In this document: piece after piece, positions 10,401 to 18,008 of the stretch
Numbering within the stretch: position 1 is the first letter of the stretch
How the letters are laid out: the number at the start of each line of letters is the position of its first letter
DNA from: SKVR01 sp964453995
Lineage (GTDB): Bacteria; Bacteroidota; Bacteroidia; Bacteroidales; UBA7960
Direction: 5' to 3'
Length of the DNA stretch: 64,000 nt
Assembly: GCA_964453995.1 (NCBI GenBank)
Contig: CAYVQC010000004.1
Coordinates: forward strand, 44,860-108,859
Notes under the pieces: generated by a model
Seen by the model: the letters and a program-made list of their open reading frames with translations, nothing else
Database searches by the model: none
Told to the model about the DNA's origin: nothing
Made by a program: the position numbers and the translations under genes

Positions 10401-11383
10401 CCAATGGTGGGCTATTGCTCAACCTGGTTAACAATGCAGGTGCCGATCAGATCACTGTTTACGGCAGCAAAACCCTCTATGAAAATGCTCCAAGGGAAGC
10501 CATGAACATAACAATGACCATCCCCACAGATCCTTTTGTAGAAGTGTTTATCCCCACCGGATTCCTCTTCGATGCAGGATTCTCTGTGAGCAACAACAGG
10601 GACGATGCACCCGACGTACTCTACTACGCTGATGGGGCCTGGATGTTTGACTACGACCGGGATAATGCCGTAGTAAACCATTTTGCCACGGAGGCGGAAA
10701 CAAATGTTGTTGAACAGATTGACTATAAAGTGGAAAGAGATGCTTCCTTCAATGGTCGTGTGCGTACCTGGGCTTCCATGTTCAGATCCCTATCTCCACG
10801 CAATATGCCTGTTGACCTTTCCGGTTTCGATCAGATTGTTTTCACTGCCCATGGCGAGGGAACCACAGAAGTAATGCTGGCCAAAAATAGCGTAAACCAG
10901 TGGAGCGAACAATACAGAACCACTATTTCTCTTACAGAAGAACCCCAGGAATACCGCATCAACTTCAGCGATCTTACAACCCGCGAAGGACTTACAGGAT
11001 TTACCCCTGAAGATGTGGTTTCGGTAATTTTCAACCCCATTGGCAACGGAAACAGTGCGTCAAACTTTGATGTAAACATTTCAAACCTGCACTTTGCCAA
11101 CAGTAGTTTCGTGATCACACCCAATGCTATCTTCTACCCGGCTTATCCCAATCCATTCAGCAATAGCACCAATATTGACCTGATGGTGACAACCGACAGC
11201 TATGTGAAAGTGGAAGTGATCAACATGTTTGGCCAAACGGTTGAAGTACTGGCCAATGAAGAGATGACCACTGGAACCTACCAACTAAGATGGACACCCG
11301 CAGGTAAGCAACCTGGCATCTATACCATCAGAATGACAGTGGGCGACACAGTCTATACCTCTAAAGTTGTATTCAACAAGTAA
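7415..11383 (+). CDS. giant T9SS surface protein with SprB-like repeats and DUF11-like domain
   Basis: A 1322-residue secreted protein. A signal peptide covers about residues 1-27. Two homologous cysteine-bearing modules, near residues 60-150 and 445-535, share the frame APC...F.TD..C.GA.DGTI, CGD...ICLVY and a final G.YI..VT..NG.VT.EEV.I.EP, typical of SprB-like repeats. Between them lie three beta-rich modules with CxxxI and GGxYSGxGI motifs. Residues about 610-745 resemble a DUF11 surface domain (GVVVENVIPE). Later parts are not recognised. The C-terminus is a type A T9SS sorting domain: YPAYPNPFSN, VEVINMFGQTVE, PGIYTIRM. It is therefore probably exported by T9SS and anchored at the cell surface, perhaps as an adhesin; that role is inferred. 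A terminator follows at 11405. Confidence 0.88.
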   Translation: MKKQLRFLTFLTISILFGAFATEVQSEIVEKPISHAEDGFYKPAENKHTSLSMQSEKVLQAPCFDVFKTDISCFGAEDGTIQVIIDDTCGDVVDICLVYGSNKNSDCPPFKTMEQAEFTGLIAGTYYISVTGENGLVTTEEVVINEPDELFAFAAAEQSTICFDATTTVTVTAQGGTPPYSGTGNFIVEPGTHTFIVTDANECSAEVEITVEAFPVVEVLCRDNIFIGEFAQPIILEGSTPTGGVYSGAGITYDDSTEEYIFSAQDVDPGIYPVTYTVEENGCFYSCEFEIEVYEMPDFSCLSDIEVCEDALPLDDILPEGDEGFLTGNFVTDNVFYPEQSGPGTFDITYTFADDFGYLYSCTFFITVNELPEVTLDPFESVCSNTEPFSLTGGLPEGGIYSGEGIEDGIFYPELLAAGTYEITYTFTNEFDCTASATQTIEVLQAPCVEVSFTDVTCNGANDGTISVNITCGDIEEICLVYPGEELEKCLPEKNSGVVHTGLEPGTYIIVVTDTNGCVTIEEVTIGEPNALSISLVDTGAETEFGAADGFIEIAVEGGTPPYDILWNIGETTPRIENLAQGEYSVVVFDANDCIADATFEITGPTEPGDILIDLGVTIEVNIQTPDPEEVDKLIFAIVVTNHDEEETATGVVVENVIPEAFPFISRLDDGTSGVFDYISGNWYIGSIPAGGHVILVYQTQMLLEEEEEDKSWQSATNAAQILPFDQQDPDLSNNFADIVVTVGESSSGDDNGIESDGSMASQLALRNHRRLVENNNIPNDLRTAKMQEFSHTGMLTGTLKSASVDGNFTGISMLLPETGPASTTAFISTPADLLGITNAKEIFSVDYLQQNNSRRAAILAIATEPARVYEHTKVICDRLIGAELQSIEMIEIAGRPFILSKLVHPNGYIDYSVSFIAQRDGGSFVIDNRWYNEEYDILNTDDIFNFQVWSVTPQFTRQLVEEILNRMQQNGGVSFRNEKIAPAIPQVYVHSGRYTNGGLLLNLVNNAGADQITVYGSKTLYENAPREAMNITMTIPTDPFVEVFIPTGFLFDAGFSVSNNRDDAPDVLYYADGAWMFDYDRDNAVVNHFATEAETNVVEQIDYKVERDASFNGRVRTWASMFRSLSPRNMPVDLSGFDQIVFTAHGEGTTEVMLAKNSVNQWSEQYRTTISLTEEPQEYRINFSDLTTREGLTGFTPEDVVSVIFNPIGNGNSASNFDVNISNLHFANSSFVITPNAIFYPAYPNPFSNSTNIDLMVTTDSYVKVEVINMFGQTVEVLANEEMTTGTYQLRWTPAGKQPGIYTIRMTVGDTVYTSKVVFNK

Positions 11384-11404
11384 TCAACGAGCACATTATA
11401 CTGG

Positions 11405-11438
11405 AAAGCTGCTTCCCATAAGGGGAGCAGCTTTTTTT
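11405..11438 (+). terminator. intrinsic terminator after the large T9SS gene
   Basis: A hairpin with stem AAAGCTGCT-CCC and its complement around the loop ATAA, followed directly by seven T. It lies 22 bp past the stop codon at 11383. Confidence 0.85.
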
Positions 11439-11767
11439 ATTGTCCTCTGCCTTTCGGTTGCGGTAATCGGGAGGCCTGTCCTCTTGTGCGAGAATTTTTA
11501 TTTATCGCCGGCTTTGATAATGCCGCCTTACAAAGGAATAGGTCAGCCATGGCAATCTGCAGGTGGTAGCGTTCTCCTATATAAAGTGCCTTTTACAGAT
11601 TTTTGCTTAACATACATATTTTTTAATATTTTACACTATTTTTGAGGTCTGAAAACTAAGGAAAAGTGATCTTTAATCCCATTACGGTTTAAAAAATTAC
11701 TGATCCTTTAAACCAGCAAATAATCCAATTTTATAATCAGTTTATAAACAAAAACACATCGAAAACA
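11439..11767. other. intergenic region upstream of the M3 peptidase
   Basis: Spacer between the terminator and the M3 peptidase. It contains TATTTTTG at 11637-11644, matching the TAnnTTTG -7 box, but no TTG at the usual distance. A 92-codon frame overlapping the end of the T9SS gene has no recognisable features. Confidence 0.4.
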
Positions 11768-13873
11768 ATGAAAAGAATTGCAGGTTTAATTTTAATGGTT
11801 ATGATGATGGCATCATGCGCAACGGAAGAGCCAAAAAATCCGTTTTTTGAGGAATATGACACTCCCTTTGGCGTACCTCCCTTTGGAGAAATAAAAAATG
11901 AGCATTTCCTTCCGGCCTTCGAAGAGGGAATAAAGCAACAGGAAGAACGAATTGATTCTATTGTAAACAATCCTGAAGATCCAACATTTGACAATACGAT
12001 AGCAGCCCTGGATTATAGCGGTATGCTGCTCAACCGGGTTTCTTCAGTGTTTTACAACTACCTTGCATCCAACACTTCTGATGAATTGCAGGAGATTGCA
12101 CAAGAGGTAGCCCCCATGATGTCGGCCCATAACGACAATATCAACCTGAACATGGAGCTTTTTGCACGTGTAAAGGAGGTCTTCGACAACCAGACCATAT
12201 TCAATCTGGACGAAGAACAGACCATGCTTCTCAAGGAAACCTACGAAGGTTTTGTGAGAAATGGTGCGGCACTACCCGCAGAGAAACAAGAGCGTTTCCG
12301 CGAGATCAACAAGGAACTGGCTGTTCTTACCTTAAATTTCGGACAAAATGTACTGGATGATGTAAACAACTGGGAAATGTTCATTGAAAATGAAGCCGAT
12401 CTTGAAGGACTTCCCCAGGGTGTGAAGGATGCTGCCGCCGAAGCAGCTGCTGAGGCAGGAAAAGAAGGACAATGGTTGTTTACCCTGCACAATCCCAGTG
12501 TAATGCCTTTTCTTACCCATGCCGACAATCGCGAGTTGAGAGAAAAAATGAACCGTGCTTACATTAACCGGGGCAACATGGACAATGAATACAACAATAC
12601 AGAAATCATAAACCGTATCATTGATCTACGTGTTGAACGGTCGAAGATGCTTGGATATGACAATTATGCTCAGTTTGCTCTTGAAAACCGCATGGCCGGC
12701 AATGTGGAAACAGTAGAAGGTTTCCTTACCGGCCTTTGGTCATCTGCTCTGCCTATTGCACAAAAAGAGGCTGAAATGCTACAGGAGCAGATCAATGCAG
12801 AAGGGCACGATTTTGACCTCAGCTTCTGGGATTGGAGATATTATGCAGGAAAAGTAAGAAAAGAAAAGTATGATGTGGACGAATCAGAGACCCGTAAATA
12901 CTTCGAAATCAACAACGTGCGCGATGGTGTTTTCCTGCTGATGGAAAAACTTTGGGGAGTGCAATTTGTAGAACGTCCTGATATACCGGTTTACCATCCT
13001 GAAGCTACCGCATGGGAAGCCCTGGAAGCTGACGGCACACACATTGGCATTTTATACATGGACATGCACCCCAGGGCCAGCAAAAGAAGCGGCGCATGGA
13101 TGAGCAGTTTCCGTAACCAATACATTGATGAGGAAGGCAATTTTGTACATCCTGTTGTTACCATTGTATGCAACTTTTCTGCACCCACCAGCAATGAGCC
13201 CTCATTGCTTACTTTTGACGAGATGAGGACATTCTTCCATGAGTTTGGTCATGCCATCCACGGTCTTTTTGCCAATACGCACTACTACAGTCTTTCCGGA
13301 ACTTCTACTCCACGCGACTTTGTAGAACTCCCCTCTCAGGTGCTCGAAAACTGGGCAAGACACCCCGAATTCCTGAAAATGTTTGCAAAGCATTATGAAA
13401 CCGGCGAACCCATCCCCGATGAGCTTGTTGACAGGATCATGGCCAGCAGCAACTTCAACCAGGGTTTTGAAACCGTTGAATTTCTTGCTTCCGGATTGCT
13501 TGACATGGAATACCACACCCTTACCAGCTATGAGCCCTTCGATGTAATGGAGTTTGAAGAGCAGGTTGAAAGAAAGTACAACATGATGGACGAAATACAC
13601 TTCCGTCATGCCAGTACACACTTCCAGCATATTTTCTCCGGAGGATACTCTGCCGGCTATTACAGTTACATTTGGTCTGGAGTACTGGATGCCGATGCGT
13701 TTGAAGCTTTTGTGGAAACCGGTGATATCTTCAACCAGGAGAAAGCCCGTTTGTTCCGCGAAGAGATCCTTGAAAAAGGTGGAACCCGCGATGCCATGCA
13801 GATGTATATAAACTTCCGTGGTAAAGAACCCAGCATTGATCCACTTCTGCGTCAGAGAGGTCTTATCCAATAA
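11768..13873 (+). CDS. dcp: M3-family peptidyl-dipeptidase lipoprotein (Dcp-like)
   Basis: A 701-residue zinc metallopeptidase of the M3 family, close in length to Dcp/oligopeptidase A. The N-terminus has a lipobox ending at Cys17 (MMMASCA), so the protein should be lipid-anchored. The all-helical N-terminal half carries the usual PPFGEIKNEHFLPAF opening. The catalytic motif HEFGH lies at residues 491-495, with the third ligand in FVELPSQVLENW downstream; the substrate-binding segment SGGYSAGYYSYIWSG is near residue 625. Dcp-type enzymes release C-terminal dipeptides from peptides, which fits a nutritional role with the M28 enzyme upstream. It is monocistronic and ends at a bidirectional terminator. 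Confidence 0.94.
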   Translation: MKRIAGLILMVMMMASCATEEPKNPFFEEYDTPFGVPPFGEIKNEHFLPAFEEGIKQQEERIDSIVNNPEDPTFDNTIAALDYSGMLLNRVSSVFYNYLASNTSDELQEIAQEVAPMMSAHNDNINLNMELFARVKEVFDNQTIFNLDEEQTMLLKETYEGFVRNGAALPAEKQERFREINKELAVLTLNFGQNVLDDVNNWEMFIENEADLEGLPQGVKDAAAEAAAEAGKEGQWLFTLHNPSVMPFLTHADNRELREKMNRAYINRGNMDNEYNNTEIINRIIDLRVERSKMLGYDNYAQFALENRMAGNVETVEGFLTGLWSSALPIAQKEAEMLQEQINAEGHDFDLSFWDWRYYAGKVRKEKYDVDESETRKYFEINNVRDGVFLLMEKLWGVQFVERPDIPVYHPEATAWEALEADGTHIGILYMDMHPRASKRSGAWMSSFRNQYIDEEGNFVHPVVTIVCNFSAPTSNEPSLLTFDEMRTFFHEFGHAIHGLFANTHYYSLSGTSTPRDFVELPSQVLENWARHPEFLKMFAKHYETGEPIPDELVDRIMASSNFNQGFETVEFLASGLLDMEYHTLTSYEPFDVMEFEEQVERKYNMMDEIHFRHASTHFQHIFSGGYSAGYYSYIWSGVLDADAFEAFVETGDIFNQEKARLFREEILEKGGTRDAMQMYINFRGKEPSIDPLLRQRGLIQ

Positions 13874-13905
13874 CGGACGACACTGCTTAAATTGAAACTT
13901 AAAAT

Positions 13906-13943
13906 AAAAGAGCCGGTACAGTTTTTTCAGTATCGGCTCTTTT
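13906..13943. terminator. bidirectional terminator between dcp and the CrtI-like gene
   Basis: A 14-bp near-perfect stem, AAAAGAGCCGGTAC pairing with GTATCGGCTCTTTT, with A and T runs on both sides, so it can stop transcription in either direction between two convergent genes. Confidence 0.85.
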
Positions 13944-13999
13944 GTTTATTGCTGATCTCTGCAAGAATATTAATAATCTTAAAGGTAGAAACAAAGAAA

Positions 14000-15517
14000 T
14001 CACTTCCCTACCGGATTCTTTTCACTGATCAAACCTGCCACCATCTGTCCGGAAATGATGGACGGTGGCATTCCAGGTCCGGGAGATGTTAACTGACCGG
14101 CGTAGTAAAGGTTGGGGATCTTTTTATGACGGATACGGGGCTTAAGGATGGCCGTTTGCTTTAGGGTGTTGGCCAATCCGTAAGCGTTTCCCTTAAACGC
14201 GTTGTAGTCTTTCACAAAATCCCTGATGCAAAAAGAACGCTTGTAAACAATATGAGGTCTTATATCCACGCCTAGAATTCCCTGCATTCTATCGCAAATA
14301 ACTTCAAAGTATTGCTCACGCAACTGTTCAGTGTCTTCAATACCGGGAGCCAGGGGCATAAGCATAAATATATTCTCATGGCCTTGTGGGGCAACAGAGG
14401 GATCAGTTTTTGAAGGGCATGAAATGTAAAACAGCGGATCGGTTGGCCATGAAGGTTCAGTATAGATTTCTCGGGCATGTAGATCGAAGTCGCGGTCGAA
14501 GAAAAGGTTATGGTGTTCAAGTCCGTCAATCCTGGTATCAAGGCCAATGTAAAAAAGCAATGAGCTGGGCGCCATGGTCCTCTTTTGCCAGTAGCTCTCA
14601 GAATAGGTTCGGTGCCGCTCGGGAAGCAGATGCTGTTCCACATGATTGTAGTCGGCACTGGCAATGAGTACATCCAAGGGATAACTCTTCTTATGGGTCG
14701 TGAGGCCGGTAACCCGGTTGTTGACTACATCAATACGTTCAACCGGCTCAGAAGTATAAAATTCCACTCCCAGTTCCTTGGCCAGCGCAACAAAAGCTTC
14801 AATAATCTTATGCATTCCTCCCATAGGATACCAGGTGCCCAGCTTCAGGTCAGCATAATTCATCAGGCTGTAGAGTGCAGGAGTATTTTCGGGAGTGGCA
14901 CCAAGAAACAGCACCGGAAATTTGAGGATCTGCCTTAGCTTATCGTTTTCAAACAGCTTTTCTATCTGGGAGGAAATGGAAGAAAACATTTGTAGCCGAA
15001 AAAGACTTTTCAAAACACGCATATCGGCAAATTCCGACACAGACAGACCCGGTTTCCAAACAAACTCTTCCATGCCCACCTTGTATTTATAGCCTGCCTC
15101 TTTGAGAAATTTACCAAGATTTTTAGCGCTGCCGGGCTCAATGGATTCAAACAACTGCTCTAACTGGCTATAATCGGCAGGCAGGGATACAATGTCGTCT
15201 TTACCAAAAACCACATTGTAGGATGGATCGAGCCTGACAAGATCGTAATAGTCAGAGGTGGTTTTGCCAAACCGGTTGAAGAAGTTTTCAAAGACTTCGG
15301 GCATCCAGTACCATGAAGGGCCCATATCAAACATAAAGCCTTTTTCTTCAAACTTGCGGGCTCGACCGCCCAGCCCTTCATTTTTTTCAAATACCCTAAC
15401 GTGGTACCCTTCTTTCGCCAGGGTGCAGGCTGCTGCCAATCCTGAAAATCCTGAGCCAATAATTCCTGCTGTTTTCAATGTTTTACTTTTTTTACAAATT
15501 ATTATGCTGTAAAACAT
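14000..15517 (-). CDS. phytoene desaturase/CrtI-family FAD oxidoreductase
   Basis: About 505 residues, typical for the carotenoid desaturase family. The dinucleotide fold is at the N-terminus (GIIGSGFSGLAAACTLA, then VFEKNEGLGGRARKF), and the family's closing motif is near the C-terminus (YYAGQLTSPGPGMPPSIISG). The family desaturates phytoene or related isoprenoids at the membrane, but no phytoene synthase or other carotenoid gene is nearby, so a carotenoid role is only a family-level guess; related retinol-saturase-like enzymes are an alternative. Start choice is open: ATG at 15517 adds 13 residues before the usual KTAGIIGSG opening, while a TTG at 15478 would start exactly there. Downstream of the 5-FCL gene on the same strand, it may be the last gene of that unit. 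Confidence 0.88.
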   Translation of the reverse strand: MFYSIIICKKSKTLKTAGIIGSGFSGLAAACTLAKEGYHVRVFEKNEGLGGRARKFEEKGFMFDMGPSWYWMPEVFENFFNRFGKTTSDYYDLVRLDPSYNVVFGKDDIVSLPADYSQLEQLFESIEPGSAKNLGKFLKEAGYKYKVGMEEFVWKPGLSVSEFADMRVLKSLFRLQMFSSISSQIEKLFENDKLRQILKFPVLFLGATPENTPALYSLMNYADLKLGTWYPMGGMHKIIEAFVALAKELGVEFYTSEPVERIDVVNNRVTGLTTHKKSYPLDVLIASADYNHVEQHLLPERHRTYSESYWQKRTMAPSSLLFYIGLDTRIDGLEHHNLFFDRDFDLHAREIYTEPSWPTDPLFYISCPSKTDPSVAPQGHENIFMLMPLAPGIEDTEQLREQYFEVICDRMQGILGVDIRPHIVYKRSFCIRDFVKDYNAFKGNAYGLANTLKQTAILKPRIRHKKIPNLYYAGQLTSPGPGMPPSIISGQMVAGLISEKNPVGK

Positions 15518-15562
15518 GGAATCAGAGAAAATGTTTACAAGGCAGGCTTGGGGGGAAATTAC

Positions 15563-16105
15563 TCAGGCAAAGATTACCCGATCTACAGGTATGTCGGATG
15601 ATTCAACAGGTACTTTTTCCACCATCTGAAAGTGAAAGCAAACACCTACAGAAAAGAATCTTTTTTTGCGCAACAGCTTGTCATAATAGGCCTTTCCCCT
15701 CCCCAGGCGGTTTCCTTTGCTATCGAAGGCAACTCCGGGAATAATGCCCAACTCAATGTCATTGCCTGAAGAAGGTGCACCTTTGTAAGGCTCAAGAATG
15801 CCAAATGCTTCACCCTTTTGCAGGCAATCCAATCCTGTAAAGTGTCGAAGCTCAAGCTCATCGCCTTTCACAATGGGTAAGAGGATCTTCTTTTGCTTGT
15901 ACCACTTCGCCACAAAATCATGTGTATGCACTTCGTCGGGCAACGACCAGTAAAGAAGTATTGTTTTGGCCGTTCGAAAAACAGGAAGGGATTCAACCTG
16001 CTGAAATATCTGTTCTGATGCTGTTTTCTTCTGTTGCGGATCAGCATTGTTTTTCAATCCACGGATGATCTTCCTCAATTCATTTTTCTGCAAACTGATA
16101 TCCAT
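15563..16105 (-). CDS. 5-formyltetrahydrofolate cyclo-ligase
   Basis: A 180-residue enzyme of folate metabolism that converts 5-formyl-THF to 5,10-methenyl-THF using ATP. The family signature GRGKAYYDKLL is near residue 145, the folate-site motif LYWSLPDEVHT near residue 50, and GIIPGVAFDSKGNRLG completes the active site. The start is placed at the ATG at 16105 (MDISLQKNELRK); a longer frame upstream would overlap the MOSC-MogA gene. Only 22 bp separate it from that gene, so the two are probably cotranscribed. Functional linkage to the cofactor island is not obvious. Confidence 0.92.
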   Translation of the reverse strand: MDISLQKNELRKIIRGLKNNADPQQKKTASEQIFQQVESLPVFRTAKTILLYWSLPDEVHTHDFVAKWYKQKKILLPIVKGDELELRHFTGLDCLQKGEAFGILEPYKGAPSSGNDIELGIIPGVAFDSKGNRLGRGKAYYDKLLRKKRFFSVGVCFHFQMVEKVPVESSDIPVDRVIFA

Positions 16106-16127
16106 AGGGTGATATTTTCTGTGATCA

Positions 16128-17063
16128 TTAGTGGGCATCCAGCCCGTGACGCATGTAGATGAGATGCTCAAGGGTTTTGAGGATCTCTTCCATGTATTCA
16201 TTCACAGCTTTTACGCTCCCGGGCAAGGTGTAAACCAGTGTGTCAGACATCAGTCCGGCTACGCCCCTGCTTAGCAATGCATTGGGTTTATTGGCACCAT
16301 ATTTTACCCTGATCATTTCCATTATGCCGGGAATTTCCTTATCAAGCATGGGTTTCACTGTTTCCACGGTAATATCACGAGGGCCAATACCGGTGCCACC
16401 GGTGGTAATCACCACATCAATCTCTTCGTAAGCCGCCTTTTCCAGCACTACCGAAAGGCTGGCAGCATCATCGGGAATGAGAGTTGTTTCCACTTCTATA
16501 TTGCGTGGGCGCTGATCGAAATGTTTGTTGAGAATCTCCACTACCCTGGGTCCGCTGCGGTCTTGATACTGACCACTGCTGGCCCTGTCGCTGAGGGTAA
16601 CCACCTGGAAACGGAGTACCCTGGGCACGTAAGATAACACATCGCCCGGCCGCAGGCTCCCCTGTTTAATCACGCGGGCAAAAATACCTTCCTTTGGCAT
16701 AACACAATTGCCTACTTCCTTAAAGATGGCACAGGCAGAGCCATGACATTCCTTACCGATCTGTGTGATCTCCAGCTCTACATTTTCCCCTACAAAACGA
16801 TCCAGGGGAGAGGTTTTCACCAGCTCAACCCCTTGGGTGGTGATGTTTTCGGCAAACTCACCAAAGGCAAGCTCACGGCCTGCCTGCACAGAAAACCTGT
16901 CAAAACTTTCCTTGCCCAGCAAACTTACCTGGCGGTGCCAGGGACCGCTATGGGCATCGTCCATCACACCGTTGTGATTCAGGGTGATCTCTTCTACCGG
17001 CTTTTTTACCGTTCCTTTTTGTTCGGATATATTTACTGAGAGTACTTTTATTTGTTGGGTCAT
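16128..17063 (-). CDS. MOSC domain - MogA/MoaB fusion (molybdopterin adenylyltransferase)
   Basis: A 311-residue fusion. Residues about 1-145 form a MOSC domain (NHNGVMDDAH, then HRQVSLLG, and a Cys-bearing ECHGSACAIF near 107), a fold thought to bind sulfur or metal at the Moco step. Residues about 150-305 are a MogA/MoaB domain with VTLSDRASSGQYQDRSGP, TTGGTGIGPRD and LPGSVKAVNEY, which adenylylates molybdopterin before MoeA inserts the metal. Joining the two in one chain is an economical arrangement for late cofactor steps. It lies at the downstream end of the moa/moe series but across an assembly gap from moaC, so operon membership is likely but not proven. Confidence 0.9.
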   Translation of the reverse strand: MTQQIKVLSVNISEQKGTVKKPVEEITLNHNGVMDDAHSGPWHRQVSLLGKESFDRFSVQAGRELAFGEFAENITTQGVELVKTSPLDRFVGENVELEITQIGKECHGSACAIFKEVGNCVMPKEGIFARVIKQGSLRPGDVLSYVPRVLRFQVVTLSDRASSGQYQDRSGPRVVEILNKHFDQRPRNIEVETTLIPDDAASLSVVLEKAAYEEIDVVITTGGTGIGPRDITVETVKPMLDKEIPGIMEMIRVKYGANKPNALLSRGVAGLMSDTLVYTLPGSVKAVNEYMEEILKTLEHLIYMRHGLDAH

Positions 17064-17080
17064 AGATGATTTTTTATTTT

Positions 17081-17220
17081 GATGGAACGCGGATGGCGCG
17101 GATTGGTTATGATTTTTCTTTGATGAAACGCGGATGGTGCGGATGATTATGATTGGTTATGATTTTATTTTGATGGAACGCGGATGGCGCGGATTGGTTA
17201 TGATAGGTCATGATTTTTTT
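17081..17220 (+). repeat. three imperfect copies of an intergenic repeat
   Basis: Units begin at 17081, 17122 and 17172 and share GATGgAACGCGGATGGcGCGG followed by a variable ATTGGTTATGATTTTT-like tail. They are non-coding and lie just upstream of the MOSC-MogA start, on the left flank of the N gap. Confidence 0.8.
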
Positions 17221-17330
17221 TACAAAGATAAACATGAAGGTTTATTTGGTTTTGAATTTATCTGAGAACTTTTTGATTGATTTCCTTAGTCTGAAAGAAA
17301 TATTGCACCATATAAAATATCTGCGGTTAT

Positions 17331-17430
17331 NNNNNNNNNNNNNNNNNNNNNNNNNNNNNNNNNNNNNNNNNNNNNNNNNNNNNNNNNNNNNNNNNNNNNN
17401 NNNNNNNNNNNNNNNNNNNNNNNNNNNNNN
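17331..17430. other. assembly gap (100 N)
   Basis: Exactly 100 undetermined bases, the usual placeholder length for a scaffold join, so the true distance is unknown. Both edges are repetitive, which explains the break. The gap falls between moaC and the MOSC-MogA gene, inside the cofactor cluster, and could hide further sequence. Confidence 0.98.
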
Positions 17431-17485
17431 ATCAGCGTCATATGCGTTCAATTCCATCAGCGTCATATGCGTTCCATCCACTCTG
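17431..17485. repeat. right-flank repeat copies, opposite orientation
   Basis: Two copies of ATCAGCGTCATATGCGTTC occur back to back (17431 and 17456), then a decayed third. Read on the minus strand they give GAACGCATATGACGCTGAT, resembling GAACGCGGATGGCGCGGAT of the left flank, so the flanks are inverted relatives. Confidence 0.7.
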
Positions 17486-17497
17486 CGTTCTATCTAT

Positions 17498-17944
17498 TCA
17501 TTCCTTGGTTTTCTCCAGCAACTTTACCCCTTCCATCTCCATTTTCTTATCTACTGCTTTGCACATATCATAAATCGTGAGCAGGGCTACACTCACCCCA
17601 GTGAGAGCCTCCATCTCAATTCCCGTCTGGCCAATACATTTCAGGGTTGCAGTAACTTCCACACCATTTTCCTTAAGGTTGGCCTTCACATCGGCTTTGG
17701 TGATTTGCAGCGGATGGCAAAGCGGGATAAGATCAGAGGTTCTTTTTGCTGCCTGTATTCCGGCAATTTCTGCCACAGTAAGCACATCACCCTTTTTTAT
17801 TTCATTTTCACGGATCAGCTTTACCGTTGGTGGTTGTAGCCTGATAAACCCTACAGCCACAGCAGTACGTGTCTGCATGGGTTTAGGGCTTACATCCACC
17901 ATATTGGCTTTACCCTGATCGTCTATGTGGGAAAATTTGCTCAT
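17498..17944 (-). CDS. moaC: cyclic pyranopterin monophosphate synthase MoaC
   Basis: A 148-residue MoaC, which rearranges 3',8-cyclo-GTP, made by MoaA, into cyclic pyranopterin monophosphate. Family motifs: SHIDDQGKANMVDVSPK at the N-terminus, AGIQAAKRTSDLIPLCHPL with the conserved Lys and His, and IGQTGIEMEALTGVSVALLT, followed by YDMCKAVDK. The usual family length is about 160. The start is the ATG at 17944 (MSKFSH); a longer frame to 18019 would run into moaA. It sits 64 bp downstream of moaA on the same strand. It is the last complete moa gene before the gap. Confidence 0.95.
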   Translation of the reverse strand: MSKFSHIDDQGKANMVDVSPKPMQTRTAVAVGFIRLQPPTVKLIRENEIKKGDVLTVAEIAGIQAAKRTSDLIPLCHPLQITKADVKANLKENGVEVTATLKCIGQTGIEMEALTGVSVALLTIYDMCKAVDKKMEMEGVKLLEKTKE

Positions 17945-18008
17945 ATACGAATAATTAATTTCATATTCTAATAATGGCTCCATGCGGGGAGAAATGATTT
18001 TTATTTCT

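Noticed and set aside
13202..13870. 222-codon minus-strand frame
   Set aside because: Antisense within the M3 peptidase catalytic region; composition and lack of motifs point to chance.
17210..17839. 209-codon plus-strand frame
   Set aside because: Runs through 100 undetermined bases and is antisense to moaC.
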